Of a DNA stretch of 9,746 nt, positions 1 through 7,205 are shown in pieces. The translations under genes were made by a program, and so were the position numbers. The number at the start of each line of letters is the position of its first letter. Position 1 is the first letter of the stretch. Origin of the DNA: Thioalkalivibrio sp. (lineage in GTDB: Bacteria > Pseudomonadota > Gammaproteobacteria > Ectothiorhodospirales > Ectothiorhodospiraceae); assembly GCA_007136145.1 (NCBI GenBank), contig SLHN01000104.1:1-9746 (forward strand), read 5' to 3'. The notes under the pieces are model-generated. The model searched no databases, was not told the origin of the DNA, and saw nothing but the letters and a program-made list of their open reading frames with translations.

Positions 1-107
1 AGCCGAACCGCACCGGTATCACGCCGGCTCTGCCCACCCAGGCTTCCTGGGCCTCGAACGGCGCAATTCGCTGCGCTCATTGACACCCTACGCTTGGACC
101 TTTCATG
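1..107. repeat. Dispersed palindromic repeat, copy A (left end cut off)
   Basis: This stretch closely matches positions 8485 to about 8586 in the same orientation. The first 15 bases are identical, and the stretch around cgctgcgctcatt and caccct is nearly so, with a 2-bp length difference in the middle. The right-hand arm (gctgcgctcattgacaccct) corresponds to the right inverted arm of the other copy. The left arm would lie outside the window. It looks like a small non-autonomous palindromic element (MITE or REP-like) with no coding capacity. It begins about 60 bp downstream of the nuoI stop, so it separates nuoI from whatever follows. An open frame runs through it on the minus strand from 152 to the window edge, but it resembles no known Nuo subunit and is not called. 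Confidence 0.75.
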
Positions 108-169
108 GCTCGGGGTGGCGGGCATGGCCATAAAAGTTGGCGGCGCCTCCATGGATACGGCGCGGATGT

Positions 170-781
170 TCATGCGCCCCCCTTCGGCTTCGGCGGATAC
201 GGCTTCGCCGGGTCGCGCGCGGGCTGCCAGTTCAGCAACTCCTCCTTGCCGAGCCACATTCCAGGGTGCCGGTCCGGCACCGGCAGTCCGGGTACCTGGC
301 GCACCATGCGGATTGCGTCCTCCGGACAGGCCTCGACGCAGAAACCGCAGAAAATGCAGCGCGAGTAATCGATCTCGAAGCGCTCCGGATACTTCGGGTG
401 CGCGGGGTCGTCCGGGTCGAAACCAGCCTGGATCTCGATCACCCGCGCCGGACAGACAGTCGCGCAGAGGTTGCAGGCGACACATTGCGGACGGCCATCC
501 GGGCGCTGGGTCAGCACATGCTTGCCGCGATTGTGGGCGGCATAATCGGCCCGGATTTCCTCCGGATAGTACGCGGTCAGCGCGCCCTTCTTGCCGGTCA
601 TCCAGCGCTTCATGTTGCGCAGAAACACGCCGCCGGTGATCGACAGACCGCGCAACACCTCGAACAGATAGAAGCTCTCCCACCAGCCCAGCTTCGGCTC
701 GTTCCAGTACTTGCGCCGCCGGTCCACGACATTCGGGCGGTTCCCGGCCCCAACCCGCCGCTCCCGTTGCGGTGCGCTCAT
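170..781 (-). CDS. nuoI: NADH-quinone oxidoreductase subunit I (two 4Fe-4S ferredoxin-like subunit)
   Basis: NuoI is the peripheral-arm subunit of complex I that carries clusters N6a and N6b and passes electrons from the NADH module towards N2 in NuoB. The 203-residue product has two classical binding motifs: Cys100, 103, 106 and 110 (CVACNLCATVC) and Cys142, 145, 148 and 152 (CIFCGFCVEAC). An amphipathic N-terminal stretch around residues 33-60 is typical of the membrane-facing helix. Length is slightly above the usual 160-180, with a basic N-terminus and a Pro/Lys-rich tail. I start at the ATG at 781, which follows a G-rich ribosome binding site (GGGGGCGG). The frame stays open upstream to 910, but that part runs through intergenic repeat DNA and is not NuoI-like. 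It is the last nuo gene seen here, 211 bp from nuoH, so it is not translationally coupled to the preceding gene. Confidence 0.96.
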   Translation of the reverse strand: MSAPQRERRVGAGNRPNVVDRRRKYWNEPKLGWWESFYLFEVLRGLSITGGVFLRNMKRWMTGKKGALTAYYPEEIRADYAAHNRGKHVLTQRPDGRPQCVACNLCATVCPARVIEIQAGFDPDDPAHPKYPERFEIDYSRCIFCGFCVEACPEDAIRMVRQVPGLPVPDRHPGMWLGKEELLNWQPARDPAKPYPPKPKGGA

Positions 782-792
782 ACCCGCCCCCG

Positions 793-835
793 TGGGCAGA
801 CCCAAATGCTCGAGGGCAGGATTGGGGTCGGCCCA
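793..835. repeat. Near-perfect inverted repeat (hairpin) just ahead of nuoI
   Basis: Arms at 793-810 (tgggcagacccaaatgct) and 818-835 (aggattggggtcggccca) pair at 15 of 18 positions around a 7-base loop. In the transcript the hairpin ends about 11 bases before the nuoI start codon, directly beside its G-rich ribosome binding site. It may act as an mRNA stabiliser, a processing site or a brake on nuoI translation; none of these can be decided from sequence. It has no U-tract on the nuoI-proximal side, so it is not a typical intrinsic terminator. Confidence 0.65.
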
Positions 836-836
836 A

Positions 837-900
837 CCGGACCGTAGGAGGCCATGGATGGCCGACTTCGAGCGCCCATGGACGGCTTGAGCGGGTCCGG
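837..900. repeat. Palindromic element in the nuoH-nuoI gap
   Basis: The ends are perfect 7-bp inverted repeats: ccggacc at 837-843 and ggtccgg at 894-900. Inside are gccatggatggc and cccatggacgg, themselves near-palindromes in roughly mirrored positions. The structure resembles a small dispersed palindromic element rather than a gene. It directly abuts the hairpin at 793-835. I could not compare it with other copies in the genome. Confidence 0.5.
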
Positions 901-992
901 ACCTTGCCACCCCGGTGCCGCCCGACCTCCAATACTGTTGGCTGGCACCAACGGTTCACCGGAGGACCAGCCCACGCTCACCTGGCACCACA
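901..992. other. Remainder of the nuoH-nuoI gap, with small repeats
   Basis: No gene is visible. The 9-mer ctggcacca occurs twice, at 942-950 and 982-990, the second copy ending 2 bp from the nuoH stop codon. The first copy lies in a short hairpin (gttgg at 937-941 pairing with ccaac at 948-952). There is no T-tract and no convincing terminator. With the two neighbouring palindromes, the whole 211-bp gap appears to be repeat-derived. Confidence 0.4.
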
Positions 993-2147
993 TCAACCCA
1001 TTCCCCCGAGTGCCCAGACGGCGATTGCGGTGACGACAAGGTTCACCAGCGCCAGCGGCAGCAGAAAACGCCAGGCGAAACGCAGCAACTGATCGTAGCG
1101 GAAGCGCGGCAAAGACCAGCGCACCAGGATCAGGAAACCGCACATCAGGAACACCTTGACCCAGAACACCGTGATCTGCAGCAGCACCACGAGCACATGC
1201 GGCAACGCGACCTCGAATCCGCCCGGGAACAGAAAACCCGAGTCGTTCATGTACGGCAGGTTGTAGCCACCGAGAAACAGCGTGGTGAACAATGCGGCGA
1301 TGATCGCGATATGGATGAACTCCGCGAACATGAACAGGCCCATCTTCATCGCGCTGTATTCGGTGAAGTAGCCGGCGATCAGTTCCGACTCGGCCTCGGG
1401 CAGGTCGAACGGAATCCGCTGGTTTTCCGCCTGCGCCGCGACCAGGAACAGAATCGCCGCGAACGGCTGCAGGAAGATTCCCCACGCCGGGATGAACCCG
1501 AACAAGGTCCCGGACTGCTGCTCGACGATGCTGACCAGGTTCACCGTTCCGTAGATCAGGATCAGACCGACCACGGTCAGGCCGATGACCAGTTCGTAGG
1601 AAATCATCTGCGAACCCGCGCGCACCGCGCCGAGCAGCGAGAACTTGTTGTTCGACGACCAGCCGGCGAGCATCGCACCGATCACCGCGATCCCCCCGAG
1701 TGCGAACACGACCAATAGCCCCGCATCCAGCGGCGCGACCTGCATCGCGTAACTGCGCTCGCCGAACCACTCGGCGGGCCCGTCGAACCAGCCGAAGAAG
1801 GTGCCCGGCTGCAATTCCCCGCCGAACGGAATCACCGCGAACACCGCCATCACCGGCACGAACGCGAACCAGGGAGCCAGCGTGTAGGCCACGCGGTCGT
1901 AGGAATCCGGCTTCCAGTCCTCTTTCAACAGCATCTTCATGCCGTCCGCCAGGCCATGGAACAGGCCCCACCAGATCAGCTTCACTTGCGTGAACGGAAT
2001 ACGCAGGTAGGCGCGATTGGCGCCGATGCGATCGGACAGGATCGCCGCCTGCTTGCGTTCGACCCAGGTCAGAATCAGCCCGACGGTCATCAGCATCATC
2101 ACCGCGTAGCCGATGAACACACCGTGGACCACCAGATCCTGGATCAT
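993..2147 (-). CDS. nuoH: NADH-quinone oxidoreductase subunit H (membrane subunit at the quinone site)
   Basis: NuoH is the membrane subunit that docks the peripheral arm and forms much of the quinone chamber and the start of the proton-transfer path. The 384-residue product is strongly hydrophobic, with about eight membrane segments, the first at residues 6-28. The family signatures are present: a charged first loop (SDRIGANRAY, then HGLADGMKMLLKED) and the acidic second signature, including IPFDLPEAESELIAGYFTEY. Length is somewhat above the usual ~325-350; extra residues lie in the periplasmic-type loop around residues 110-140 (FGGELQPGTFFGWFDG). The ATG overlaps the nuoG stop in an ATGA arrangement, a clear sign of translational coupling. 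Confidence 0.97.
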   Translation of the reverse strand: MIQDLVVHGVFIGYAVMMLMTVGLILTWVERKQAAILSDRIGANRAYLRIPFTQVKLIWWGLFHGLADGMKMLLKEDWKPDSYDRVAYTLAPWFAFVPVMAVFAVIPFGGELQPGTFFGWFDGPAEWFGERSYAMQVAPLDAGLLVVFALGGIAVIGAMLAGWSSNNKFSLLGAVRAGSQMISYELVIGLTVVGLILIYGTVNLVSIVEQQSGTLFGFIPAWGIFLQPFAAILFLVAAQAENQRIPFDLPEAESELIAGYFTEYSAMKMGLFMFAEFIHIAIIAALFTTLFLGGYNLPYMNDSGFLFPGGFEVALPHVLVVLLQITVFWVKVFLMCGFLILVRWSLPRFRYDQLLRFAWRFLLPLALVNLVVTAIAVWALGGMG

Positions 2148-3574
2148 GCCGGGCTCCCCGGCGGTGCCGCCAGCAGCGGGAACAGGGTCTCGGCGTCGAT
2201 CACGCCATCGGGACGCGGCTGGCAGGGCTCGAACGCGCTGACGACGCCTTCGAAGTTAGTGTAGTGGCCACGCCGCTCGGTCTGGACGCTGATCGGGATG
2301 AATACCTCGGCATGACCGTTCTCCGGTAACAGCCAATAACCCAGGAACAGGACCGTGACGCCGCGCGGCAGGCTGCCGAAATCGACCCCCTCGCCCCAGA
2401 TCAGAATCAGGTCGGTGTCCTCGGCAAACTTCGGAGCATCGGTGCCGAACAGCGACTGTGCGCCCCGCGTGTTCGGATTCTTGTCCGCCCGGATCAGCAG
2501 ATCGTCCTCAACGACTTCGTTCTCTGCCGGTTCGGAATCGGATTTCACGAAACAGGTGAAGGTATCCCCAAGCGCGTTGCGGAAGGCGCGTAGCTCCTCG
2601 TTCGAACCCCAGCTCGACACCAGCGCCACCGCACTCTTGGCTTCAAGTATCAGTTCGCGCGCTGCGTCGATCGCCTCCTTGGTCGAGACCCGCCGGCCTT
2701 TCAGCAATGCCCGATCCGCCCGGGGACGGTCGATCAGGGCCCCCAGATCGCGCCCCTTGTTGCAGATCCACGGTCCGTTCACCCGCGGATTCTCGAGCGG
2801 AGTGACGCGCAGGATACGGGTGTTCTCGCGTCTATCGAGAGCGTTAAGCCGCCACTCGGGCTTGCGGTGCCAGAGGTTCACCGTGCAGCCGCGCGCGCAG
2901 CCGGGGCAGACCGACGGCGTCGGCTCGAGATACCAGACGCGCGCCTGGTACTGGAACGAGCACGAAAGCAGCGCTCCCACCGGGCAGATGTCGATCACGT
3001 TATCGGAATAGGGATCGTCGTCGAGCGTGCGGTCCTCGACCGGGCGCACCAGCATGCTGTCGCCGCGTTGCTCCATCCCAAGCACGTTCGACTTCGAGAT
3101 TTCCCGGGTGAAGCGGACGCAGCGCGAACACAGGATGCAGCGTTCGTTATCGAGAATGATCCGCTCCGACAGCGGAAAGAACTTGGTCGACCGCAGTTTC
3201 GGATCGTGCGACCGCGCGGTTTCGCCGTTGTAGGTGTAATGATAGTCCTGCAACGTGCATTCGCCGGCCTTGTCGCAGATACCGCAGTCCACCGGGTGGT
3301 TCAGCAGGATGAACTCGAGCATCGCCTTGCGCTGGACGCGCACGGGCTCGGAATCGGTCTGGATCGACAGGCCTTCATACACCGGCATGTTGCAGGCGAT
3401 ACCGACGCCGCGCCCCTCCTGCTCGACCAGGCAGACCCGGCAGTTGCCGACGATCGACAGCTCCGGATGCCAGCAGAAATGCGGCACGTAGAAGCCGTTC
3501 GCGAGCGCGACCTGGAGCACGGTCCGGTGCTCGCCGGTGTCGACCGGCTCGCCGTTTATGAAGATCCCTGGCAT
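2144..3574 (-). CDS. nuoG: NADH-quinone oxidoreductase subunit G, compact form (all FeS motifs, shortened C-terminal domain)
   Basis: NuoG is the large FeS subunit of the NADH module and relays electrons from NuoF to NuoI. The N-terminal half is complete. A 2Fe-2S ferredoxin domain has Cys34, 45, 48 and 61 (N1b). The His-Cys3 cluster has His93, Cys97, 100 and 106 (N5). The next cluster has Cys146, 149, 152 and 197 (N4). Cys223, 226, 230 and 271 match the fourth cluster of the molybdopterin-family fold (N7-like). The C-terminal region is much shorter than in typical NuoG (usually about 700-900 residues in total; here 476). The last part (VFIPISVQTERRGHYTNFEG) still looks like the end of the MopB-like domain, so the loss seems internal rather than a stop-codon truncation. 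The start overlaps nuoF by 19 bp, with a GGGGG ribosome binding site 9 bases ahead. The stop overlaps nuoH. The intact frame and coupling argue for a functional gene. Confidence 0.93.
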   Translation of the reverse strand: MPGIFINGEPVDTGEHRTVLQVALANGFYVPHFCWHPELSIVGNCRVCLVEQEGRGVGIACNMPVYEGLSIQTDSEPVRVQRKAMLEFILLNHPVDCGICDKAGECTLQDYHYTYNGETARSHDPKLRSTKFFPLSERIILDNERCILCSRCVRFTREISKSNVLGMEQRGDSMLVRPVEDRTLDDDPYSDNVIDICPVGALLSCSFQYQARVWYLEPTPSVCPGCARGCTVNLWHRKPEWRLNALDRRENTRILRVTPLENPRVNGPWICNKGRDLGALIDRPRADRALLKGRRVSTKEAIDAARELILEAKSAVALVSSWGSNEELRAFRNALGDTFTCFVKSDSEPAENEVVEDDLLIRADKNPNTRGAQSLFGTDAPKFAEDTDLILIWGEGVDFGSLPRGVTVLFLGYWLLPENGHAEVFIPISVQTERRGHYTNFEGVVSAFEPCQPRPDGVIDAETLFPLLAAPPGSPA

Positions 3575-4878
3575 TCCAGGTTGCCCCCGTGCTTGGAACG
3601 CTTGTGTTCGATGAAATACTCGAATTCGTCGCGGAAGTTGTCGAGCATCGCGGTGGCCGCGTATCCGGCGGCATCACCCAGGCCGCAGATGGTGGTACCG
3701 TCGTTGAACCGCGCGACGTAATAAAGGGTATCGATGTCCTCCGGCCGCCCCTCGCCGGCGACGATGCGGTCGATCACCCTGTGCATCCAGCCGGTCCCCT
3801 CGCGGCAGGGCGTGCACTGGCCGCAGGACTCGTGATGATAGAAACGCAGCATGATCTGCAGCAGCCGCACCATGCAGGTGCCCTCGGCGATCACGATCAT
3901 CCCGCCCGAGCCCAGCGAAGAACCGGCGGAGCGGAGCTTTTCGTGGTCCAGGGTCAGACCCTCGACCTCGCCCGCGGTCAGCACCTTGGCGTCCTTGCCG
4001 GTCAGCACCTGCGAGGAAATGCCGCCCGGAATCACCGCCTTCAGCGCCTTGTTGCAGAGCAGACCGCCGCAGTCCTCGTGCAGGAACCTGGCCCAGGAGT
4101 AACCCAGTTCCACCTCGTAGACGCCGGGCTTGCGGATATGCCCGGAAACCGAGATCAACCGCGTTCCCGGACTCTTCTCGGTCCCGATTTCCCGGAACGC
4201 GGCAGCACCGTTGCGGATGATCCAGGCGATGGTCGAAAGCGTCTCGACGTTGTTCACGACCGTCGGGGCCTGATACAGGCCGCGCACCGTCATTCGCGGC
4301 GGCCGGTTACGCGGGTAGGCCCGCGTCCCCTCGATCGAGCCGAGCAGCGACGAGGCCTCGCCGCAGACGTAGGCACCCGCGCCGCGAAACACGAACAGGT
4401 CGCAGGAAAAACCACTGTCGAGAATGTTCTCGCCGAACAGTCCGGCGGCGTAGGCTTCCTCGACCGCCGCGTCGAGCCGCCGCCAGGGCATGTCGTATTC
4501 GCCCCGGATATACACGAAACAGTGGCGCACTCCCAGCGCGTAGGCGCTGACCAGCATCGACTCGAGCAGCGCGTGCGGGTTGTATTCGAGCACCCAGCGG
4601 TCCTTGAAGGTTCCGGGTTCGCCCTCGTCGGCGTTCGCGATCAGGTAATGCGGCTGGCCGTCGTCGGGATCGATCCCCTGCCACTTGCGCCCGGCCGGAA
4701 ACGCGGCACCCCCGCGCCCCTGCAGACCGGAATCGACGATTTCCTGGGTGACCTCGCGCGGCTGCATTGTGCTCAGCGCCTTGGCCAGTGCCTCGTAACC
4801 GCCGCGCGCGCGGTAGGCCGCCAATGTATGCGAATCGGCAGTCACCTCGAAGTCCATCAGTACCTTGCGCCCGGGCAT
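3556..4878 (-). CDS. nuoF: NADH-quinone oxidoreductase subunit F (NADH- and FMN-binding)
   Basis: NuoF is the entry point of complex I: it binds NADH and FMN and passes electrons to cluster N3. In the 440-residue product the glycine-rich nucleotide loop GRGGAAFPAGRKW is at about residues 54-66, followed by the FMN motif NADEGEPGTFKDRW (82-95) and GAGAYVCGEASSLLGSIEG (167-184). The N3 ligands are Cys352, 355 and 358 (ESCGQCTPCREG) and Cys398 (TICGLGDAA). Length is normal for the family. The ATG at 4878 lies 1 bp after the nuoE stop. A second in-frame ATG at 4857 has a slightly better upstream AAGG and cannot be excluded. The 3' end overlaps nuoG by 19 bp. It sits in the expected E-F-G order of the NADH module. 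Confidence 0.97.
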   Translation of the reverse strand: MPGRKVLMDFEVTADSHTLAAYRARGGYEALAKALSTMQPREVTQEIVDSGLQGRGGAAFPAGRKWQGIDPDDGQPHYLIANADEGEPGTFKDRWVLEYNPHALLESMLVSAYALGVRHCFVYIRGEYDMPWRRLDAAVEEAYAAGLFGENILDSGFSCDLFVFRGAGAYVCGEASSLLGSIEGTRAYPRNRPPRMTVRGLYQAPTVVNNVETLSTIAWIIRNGAAAFREIGTEKSPGTRLISVSGHIRKPGVYEVELGYSWARFLHEDCGGLLCNKALKAVIPGGISSQVLTGKDAKVLTAGEVEGLTLDHEKLRSAGSSLGSGGMIVIAEGTCMVRLLQIMLRFYHHESCGQCTPCREGTGWMHRVIDRIVAGEGRPEDIDTLYYVARFNDGTTICGLGDAAGYAATAMLDNFRDEFEYFIEHKRSKHGGNLECQGSS

Positions 4879-4879
4879 C

Positions 4880-5344
4880 TCAGTCCAGCCTCTCGATCAG
4901 CGCGTCGATGTCGGCAACACTCAGGTTTTCGTGGTAGGCCTCGTTCACCATCACCACCGGGGCGGTGCCGCAGGAACCCAGGCACTCGACCGTGGACAGC
5001 GTGAAGCGGCCGTCGGGTGTCGTCTCGCCGGGGCCGATTCCCAGCTTGTCAGTCAGCTGACCGAGCAGCCGTTCGGCACCGCGCATCGAGCACGAGACGT
5101 TGCGGCAGACCTGCAGATGCCAGCGCCCGATCGGCGCGCGGCGCAGCATGCCGTAGAACGACAGCACCTCCTCGATCTGAATGCGCGGCACGCCGAGATA
5201 TTCGACCAGACCGTCGATGTCGCTGTTTTCGATATAGCCACGGTCTTCCTGGATCCGCCGCAGACAGGGGACCAGCAGGGTCGCGTCATGCCCCGGCGGC
5301 AGCCGCGCCTTCAGGCGCTCGAACTCGGGAATCAGGTGCTTCAC
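4880..5344 (-). CDS. nuoE: NADH-quinone oxidoreductase subunit E (thioredoxin-like 2Fe-2S subunit)
   Basis: NuoE is the 24-kDa-type subunit that carries cluster N1a next to the FMN site of NuoF. Counting from my chosen start there are 154 residues. An N-terminal helical domain contains VPCLRRIQEDRGYI, and the thioredoxin-like domain has the four ligands Cys80, Cys85 (VCRNVSC), Cys121 and Cys125 (ECLGSC). Length is typical. I chose the GTG at 5344 because GGGGAG at 5353-5358 lies 8 bases ahead of it and because it forms a GTGA overlap with the nuoD stop. The other candidate, GTG at 5353, would overlap that ribosome binding site; it adds only three residues. Confidence 0.95.
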   Translation of the reverse strand: MKHLIPEFERLKARLPPGHDATLLVPCLRRIQEDRGYIENSDIDGLVEYLGVPRIQIEEVLSFYGMLRRAPIGRWHLQVCRNVSCSMRGAERLLGQLTDKLGIGPGETTPDGRFTLSTVECLGSCGTAPVVMVNEAYHENLSVADIDALIERLD

Positions 5345-6573
5345 CGGTCGCACTCCCCGCCGATCATGTTCACGGTCCCGAAAGTCGAAATGATGTCGGC
5401 GAGCTGGTAACCCTCCAGCAGCTTGTGCAGCCCGCCCATGTGCACGAAGCTCGGCGCACGCACGTGTACCTTGTGCGGGGTGCCGGTGCCATCGCTGACC
5501 AGGAAGAACCCGAGTTCGCCGTTGGCCGCCTCGTGCGCGCGGTAGACTTCGCCGGCGGGAACCTGGGGACCGTCGATTACCAGTTTGAAATGATTGATCA
5601 GCGATTCGATTTCGGTGTACACGAGCTTCTTGTCGGGGAAGGTACAGCGGCGATCGTCGACGTTGATCGGCCCTTCGGGCAGCATTTCGATCAACTGACG
5701 GATCATGTACACCGACTCGTCCATCTCGCGCATGCGCACGTAATACCGGTCGTAGTTGTCGCCGTTGATGCCGACCGGAATCTCGAAATCCAGTTCGTCG
5801 TAGGCCAGATAAGGAGTATCCCGGCGCAGGTCGCGCGGAACACCGGTGGAGCGCAGGATCGGCCCGGTGAAACCCCAGTGGATCGCCTGCTCGGTGCTGA
5901 TCACGCCAACATTTCGGGTGCGGTCGATGAAGATCCGGTTGCGGTCCATCAGTCCATGAATGCGGCCGACGTACTCCTCATACTCGTCGAGAATCTCCTC
6001 CAGCCGCTTGATCCAGCCTTCCGGCAGATCGTGCGCGAGCCCGCCGATGCGCCCGTAGCTGTAGGTCACCCTCGCTCCGGTCAGGTCCGCGAGGTGCTCG
6101 TAGATCCAGTCGCGGATCGTCATCAGGTACAGGAACGCGGTCATCGCGCCCAGTTCCATCACCGAGGCGGCGATGCAGGTGATGTGATCGGCGATGCGCG
6201 AGTACTCGGACAGCAGCGTGCGCAGGTAGCGGGTGCGCGGCGTGATCTCGACCCCCATCAGCGTTTCGACCGCGTCGCAGTACGCGAAGCCATTGATCAG
6301 CGCGGAGCAATAGTTCAGGCGGTCGACGTACGGGATCAGCGTATGCCAGGTATGTGCCTCGCACTCCTTCTCGAAACCGCGGTGCAGGTAGCCGCAGTGC
6401 ACATCCGCGCGCACAACCTTCTCGCCGCTCAGTTCGGCGATGATCTGCAGTGTGCCGTGGGTCGCCGGATGCGATGGCCCGATGTTCACGATCACGCCGT
6501 CTTCGGTCGATGGCGTATCGAACGCCGGCCGTACCGGGGTCGGCAATGTCTCCTCCGTGTCGCGCATCGTCAT
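5341..6573 (-). CDS. nuoD: NADH-quinone oxidoreductase subunit D (49-kDa-type, quinone site)
   Basis: NuoD, evolutionarily related to the large subunit of NiFe hydrogenases, forms the quinone-binding pocket together with NuoB. The 410-residue product has the hallmark GPSHPATHGTLQ near the N-terminus. His39 and Tyr88 (in YVDRLNYCSALING) fit the positions of the quinone-contacting His and Tyr known from the Thermus homologue. The C-terminus ends in the conserved DIISTFGTVNMIGGECDR, as in full-length family members. The hydrogenase-type metal-binding cysteine pairs are absent, as expected. It is a separate gene, not fused with nuoC. Two ATGs (6573 and 6567) are possible starts; neither has a strong ribosome binding site. 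It follows a 157-bp gap filled by a palindromic repeat, so its translation is not coupled to nuoC. It is coupled to nuoE downstream. Confidence 0.97.
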   Translation of the reverse strand: MTMRDTEETLPTPVRPAFDTPSTEDGVIVNIGPSHPATHGTLQIIAELSGEKVVRADVHCGYLHRGFEKECEAHTWHTLIPYVDRLNYCSALINGFAYCDAVETLMGVEITPRTRYLRTLLSEYSRIADHITCIAASVMELGAMTAFLYLMTIRDWIYEHLADLTGARVTYSYGRIGGLAHDLPEGWIKRLEEILDEYEEYVGRIHGLMDRNRIFIDRTRNVGVISTEQAIHWGFTGPILRSTGVPRDLRRDTPYLAYDELDFEIPVGINGDNYDRYYVRMREMDESVYMIRQLIEMLPEGPINVDDRRCTFPDKKLVYTEIESLINHFKLVIDGPQVPAGEVYRAHEAANGELGFFLVSDGTGTPHKVHVRAPSFVHMGGLHKLLEGYQLADIISTFGTVNMIGGECDR

Positions 6574-6597
6574 GACCCGCAGTGCCCGCGACCGACT

Positions 6598-6713
6598 GTA
6601 GGGCGGAAAAGCGCAGCGTCATCCGCCATCCGGTGCACGACCTGGGCACCGCGCGCTCCGGCACACCCCGGCGCCCTGCGGCGGATGACGGCCTGCGGCC
6701 TCTTCCGCCCTAC
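6598..6713. repeat. 116-bp palindromic element between nuoC and nuoD
   Basis: The left arm (6598-6627) begins gtagggcggaa and ends gtcatccgcc. The right arm (6680-6713), read as its complement, begins and ends with exactly the same 11-mer and 10-mer. The right arm also holds a small internal palindrome (ggcctgcggcc). The 52-base centre has no coding sense. This is the layout of a short palindromic mobile repeat (MITE or REP-like), of a kind often seen in gammaproteobacterial intergenic DNA. It occupies most of the 157-bp gap. In the mRNA it would fold into a long hairpin between the nuoC stop and the nuoD start. Confidence 0.8.
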
Positions 6714-6730
6714 GTTGAATGCAGGCGCCA

Positions 6731-7204
6731 TCATTCGCGGTACCTCACCAGGGGCTGTTCGCGGTCCTTGGGATAGTCCTTGCGCAGCGGGTGGCCCTGG
6801 AAACCTTCGTAGAGCAGGATCGGGCGCAGATCTTCGTTGCCACGGAAACGGATGCCATACATGTCATGGCATTCGCGCTCCATGAACGCCGCCGAACCGT
6901 ACAGCGGAACCAGCGAATCGACCACCGGGTCGGCCTCGGTCACCGTCGTTTTCAGACGCACGCGCTGATGACCGCGGGTCGAGTAGAAATGGAACACGAC
7001 GTCGAAACGCGGATCGCGCCCGGGCCAGTCCACCGCGGTCACATCGAGGAACAGATCGAAACCGAAGCCGTCCCGGAGCATTTTCACGACGCTCAGCAAG
7101 CGCTCGCGCGGCAGCGGCACGGCCAGCAAACCGTGCGCGAAGGCCGGTTCCAGCCCCTCTCCGGCGAGTCGCTCCCGCACCCGCTCAAGCAATCCGGCAT
7201 CCAT
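6731..7204 (-). CDS. nuoC: NADH-quinone oxidoreductase subunit C (30-kDa-type)
   Basis: NuoC is a structural subunit of the connecting arm, packed against NuoD. It has no cofactor. The 157-residue product has the family signature ERECHDMYGIRFRGNEDL at residues 109-126, followed by RPILLYEGFQGHPLRKDYP. It lacks the long N- or C-terminal extensions of some homologues and is short but complete. The ATG at 7204 lies 1 bp after the nuoB stop; the ribosome binding site (GAGAAG) is inside the end of nuoB and is modest. Downstream is a palindromic element and then nuoD. In E. coli these two are one fused gene; here they are clearly separate. Confidence 0.96.
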   Translation of the reverse strand: MDAGLLERVRERLAGEGLEPAFAHGLLAVPLPRERLLSVVKMLRDGFGFDLFLDVTAVDWPGRDPRFDVVFHFYSTRGHQRVRLKTTVTEADPVVDSLVPLYGSAAFMERECHDMYGIRFRGNEDLRPILLYEGFQGHPLRKDYPKDREQPLVRYRE

Positions 7205-7205
7205 G

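Noticed and set aside
1..152. Open frame from an ATG at 152 (minus strand) running off the left edge, considered as nuoJ
   Set aside because: The translation is hydrophilic, Arg/Ser/Pro-rich and largely inside the repeat. NuoJ starts with a membrane helix.
170..910. Longer nuoI starting at 910
   Set aside because: The extra 43 residues come from palindromic gap DNA and have no NuoI similarity. The ATG at 781 has a good ribosome binding site.
778..1971. 397-codon minus-strand frame overlapping nuoH
   Set aside because: It is Arg/Gly-rich, out of frame with nuoH, and runs into the repeat-filled gap. nuoH has clear membrane segments and signatures.
2144..3574. NuoG as a frameshifted pseudogene
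   Set aside because: The frame is intact, the C-terminal end resembles the natural domain end, and both ends overlap neighbouring genes as in a functional operon.
3589..5004. 471-codon plus-strand frame
   Set aside because: It is antisense to nuoF and the end of nuoE, with low-complexity His/Arg/Gln-rich composition and no recognisable motif.
5017..6885. 622-codon open frame on the plus strand
   Set aside because: It lies antisense to nuoD and parts of nuoE and nuoC, all of which have unmistakable family motifs. It is a product of GC-rich codon use and shows no domain.
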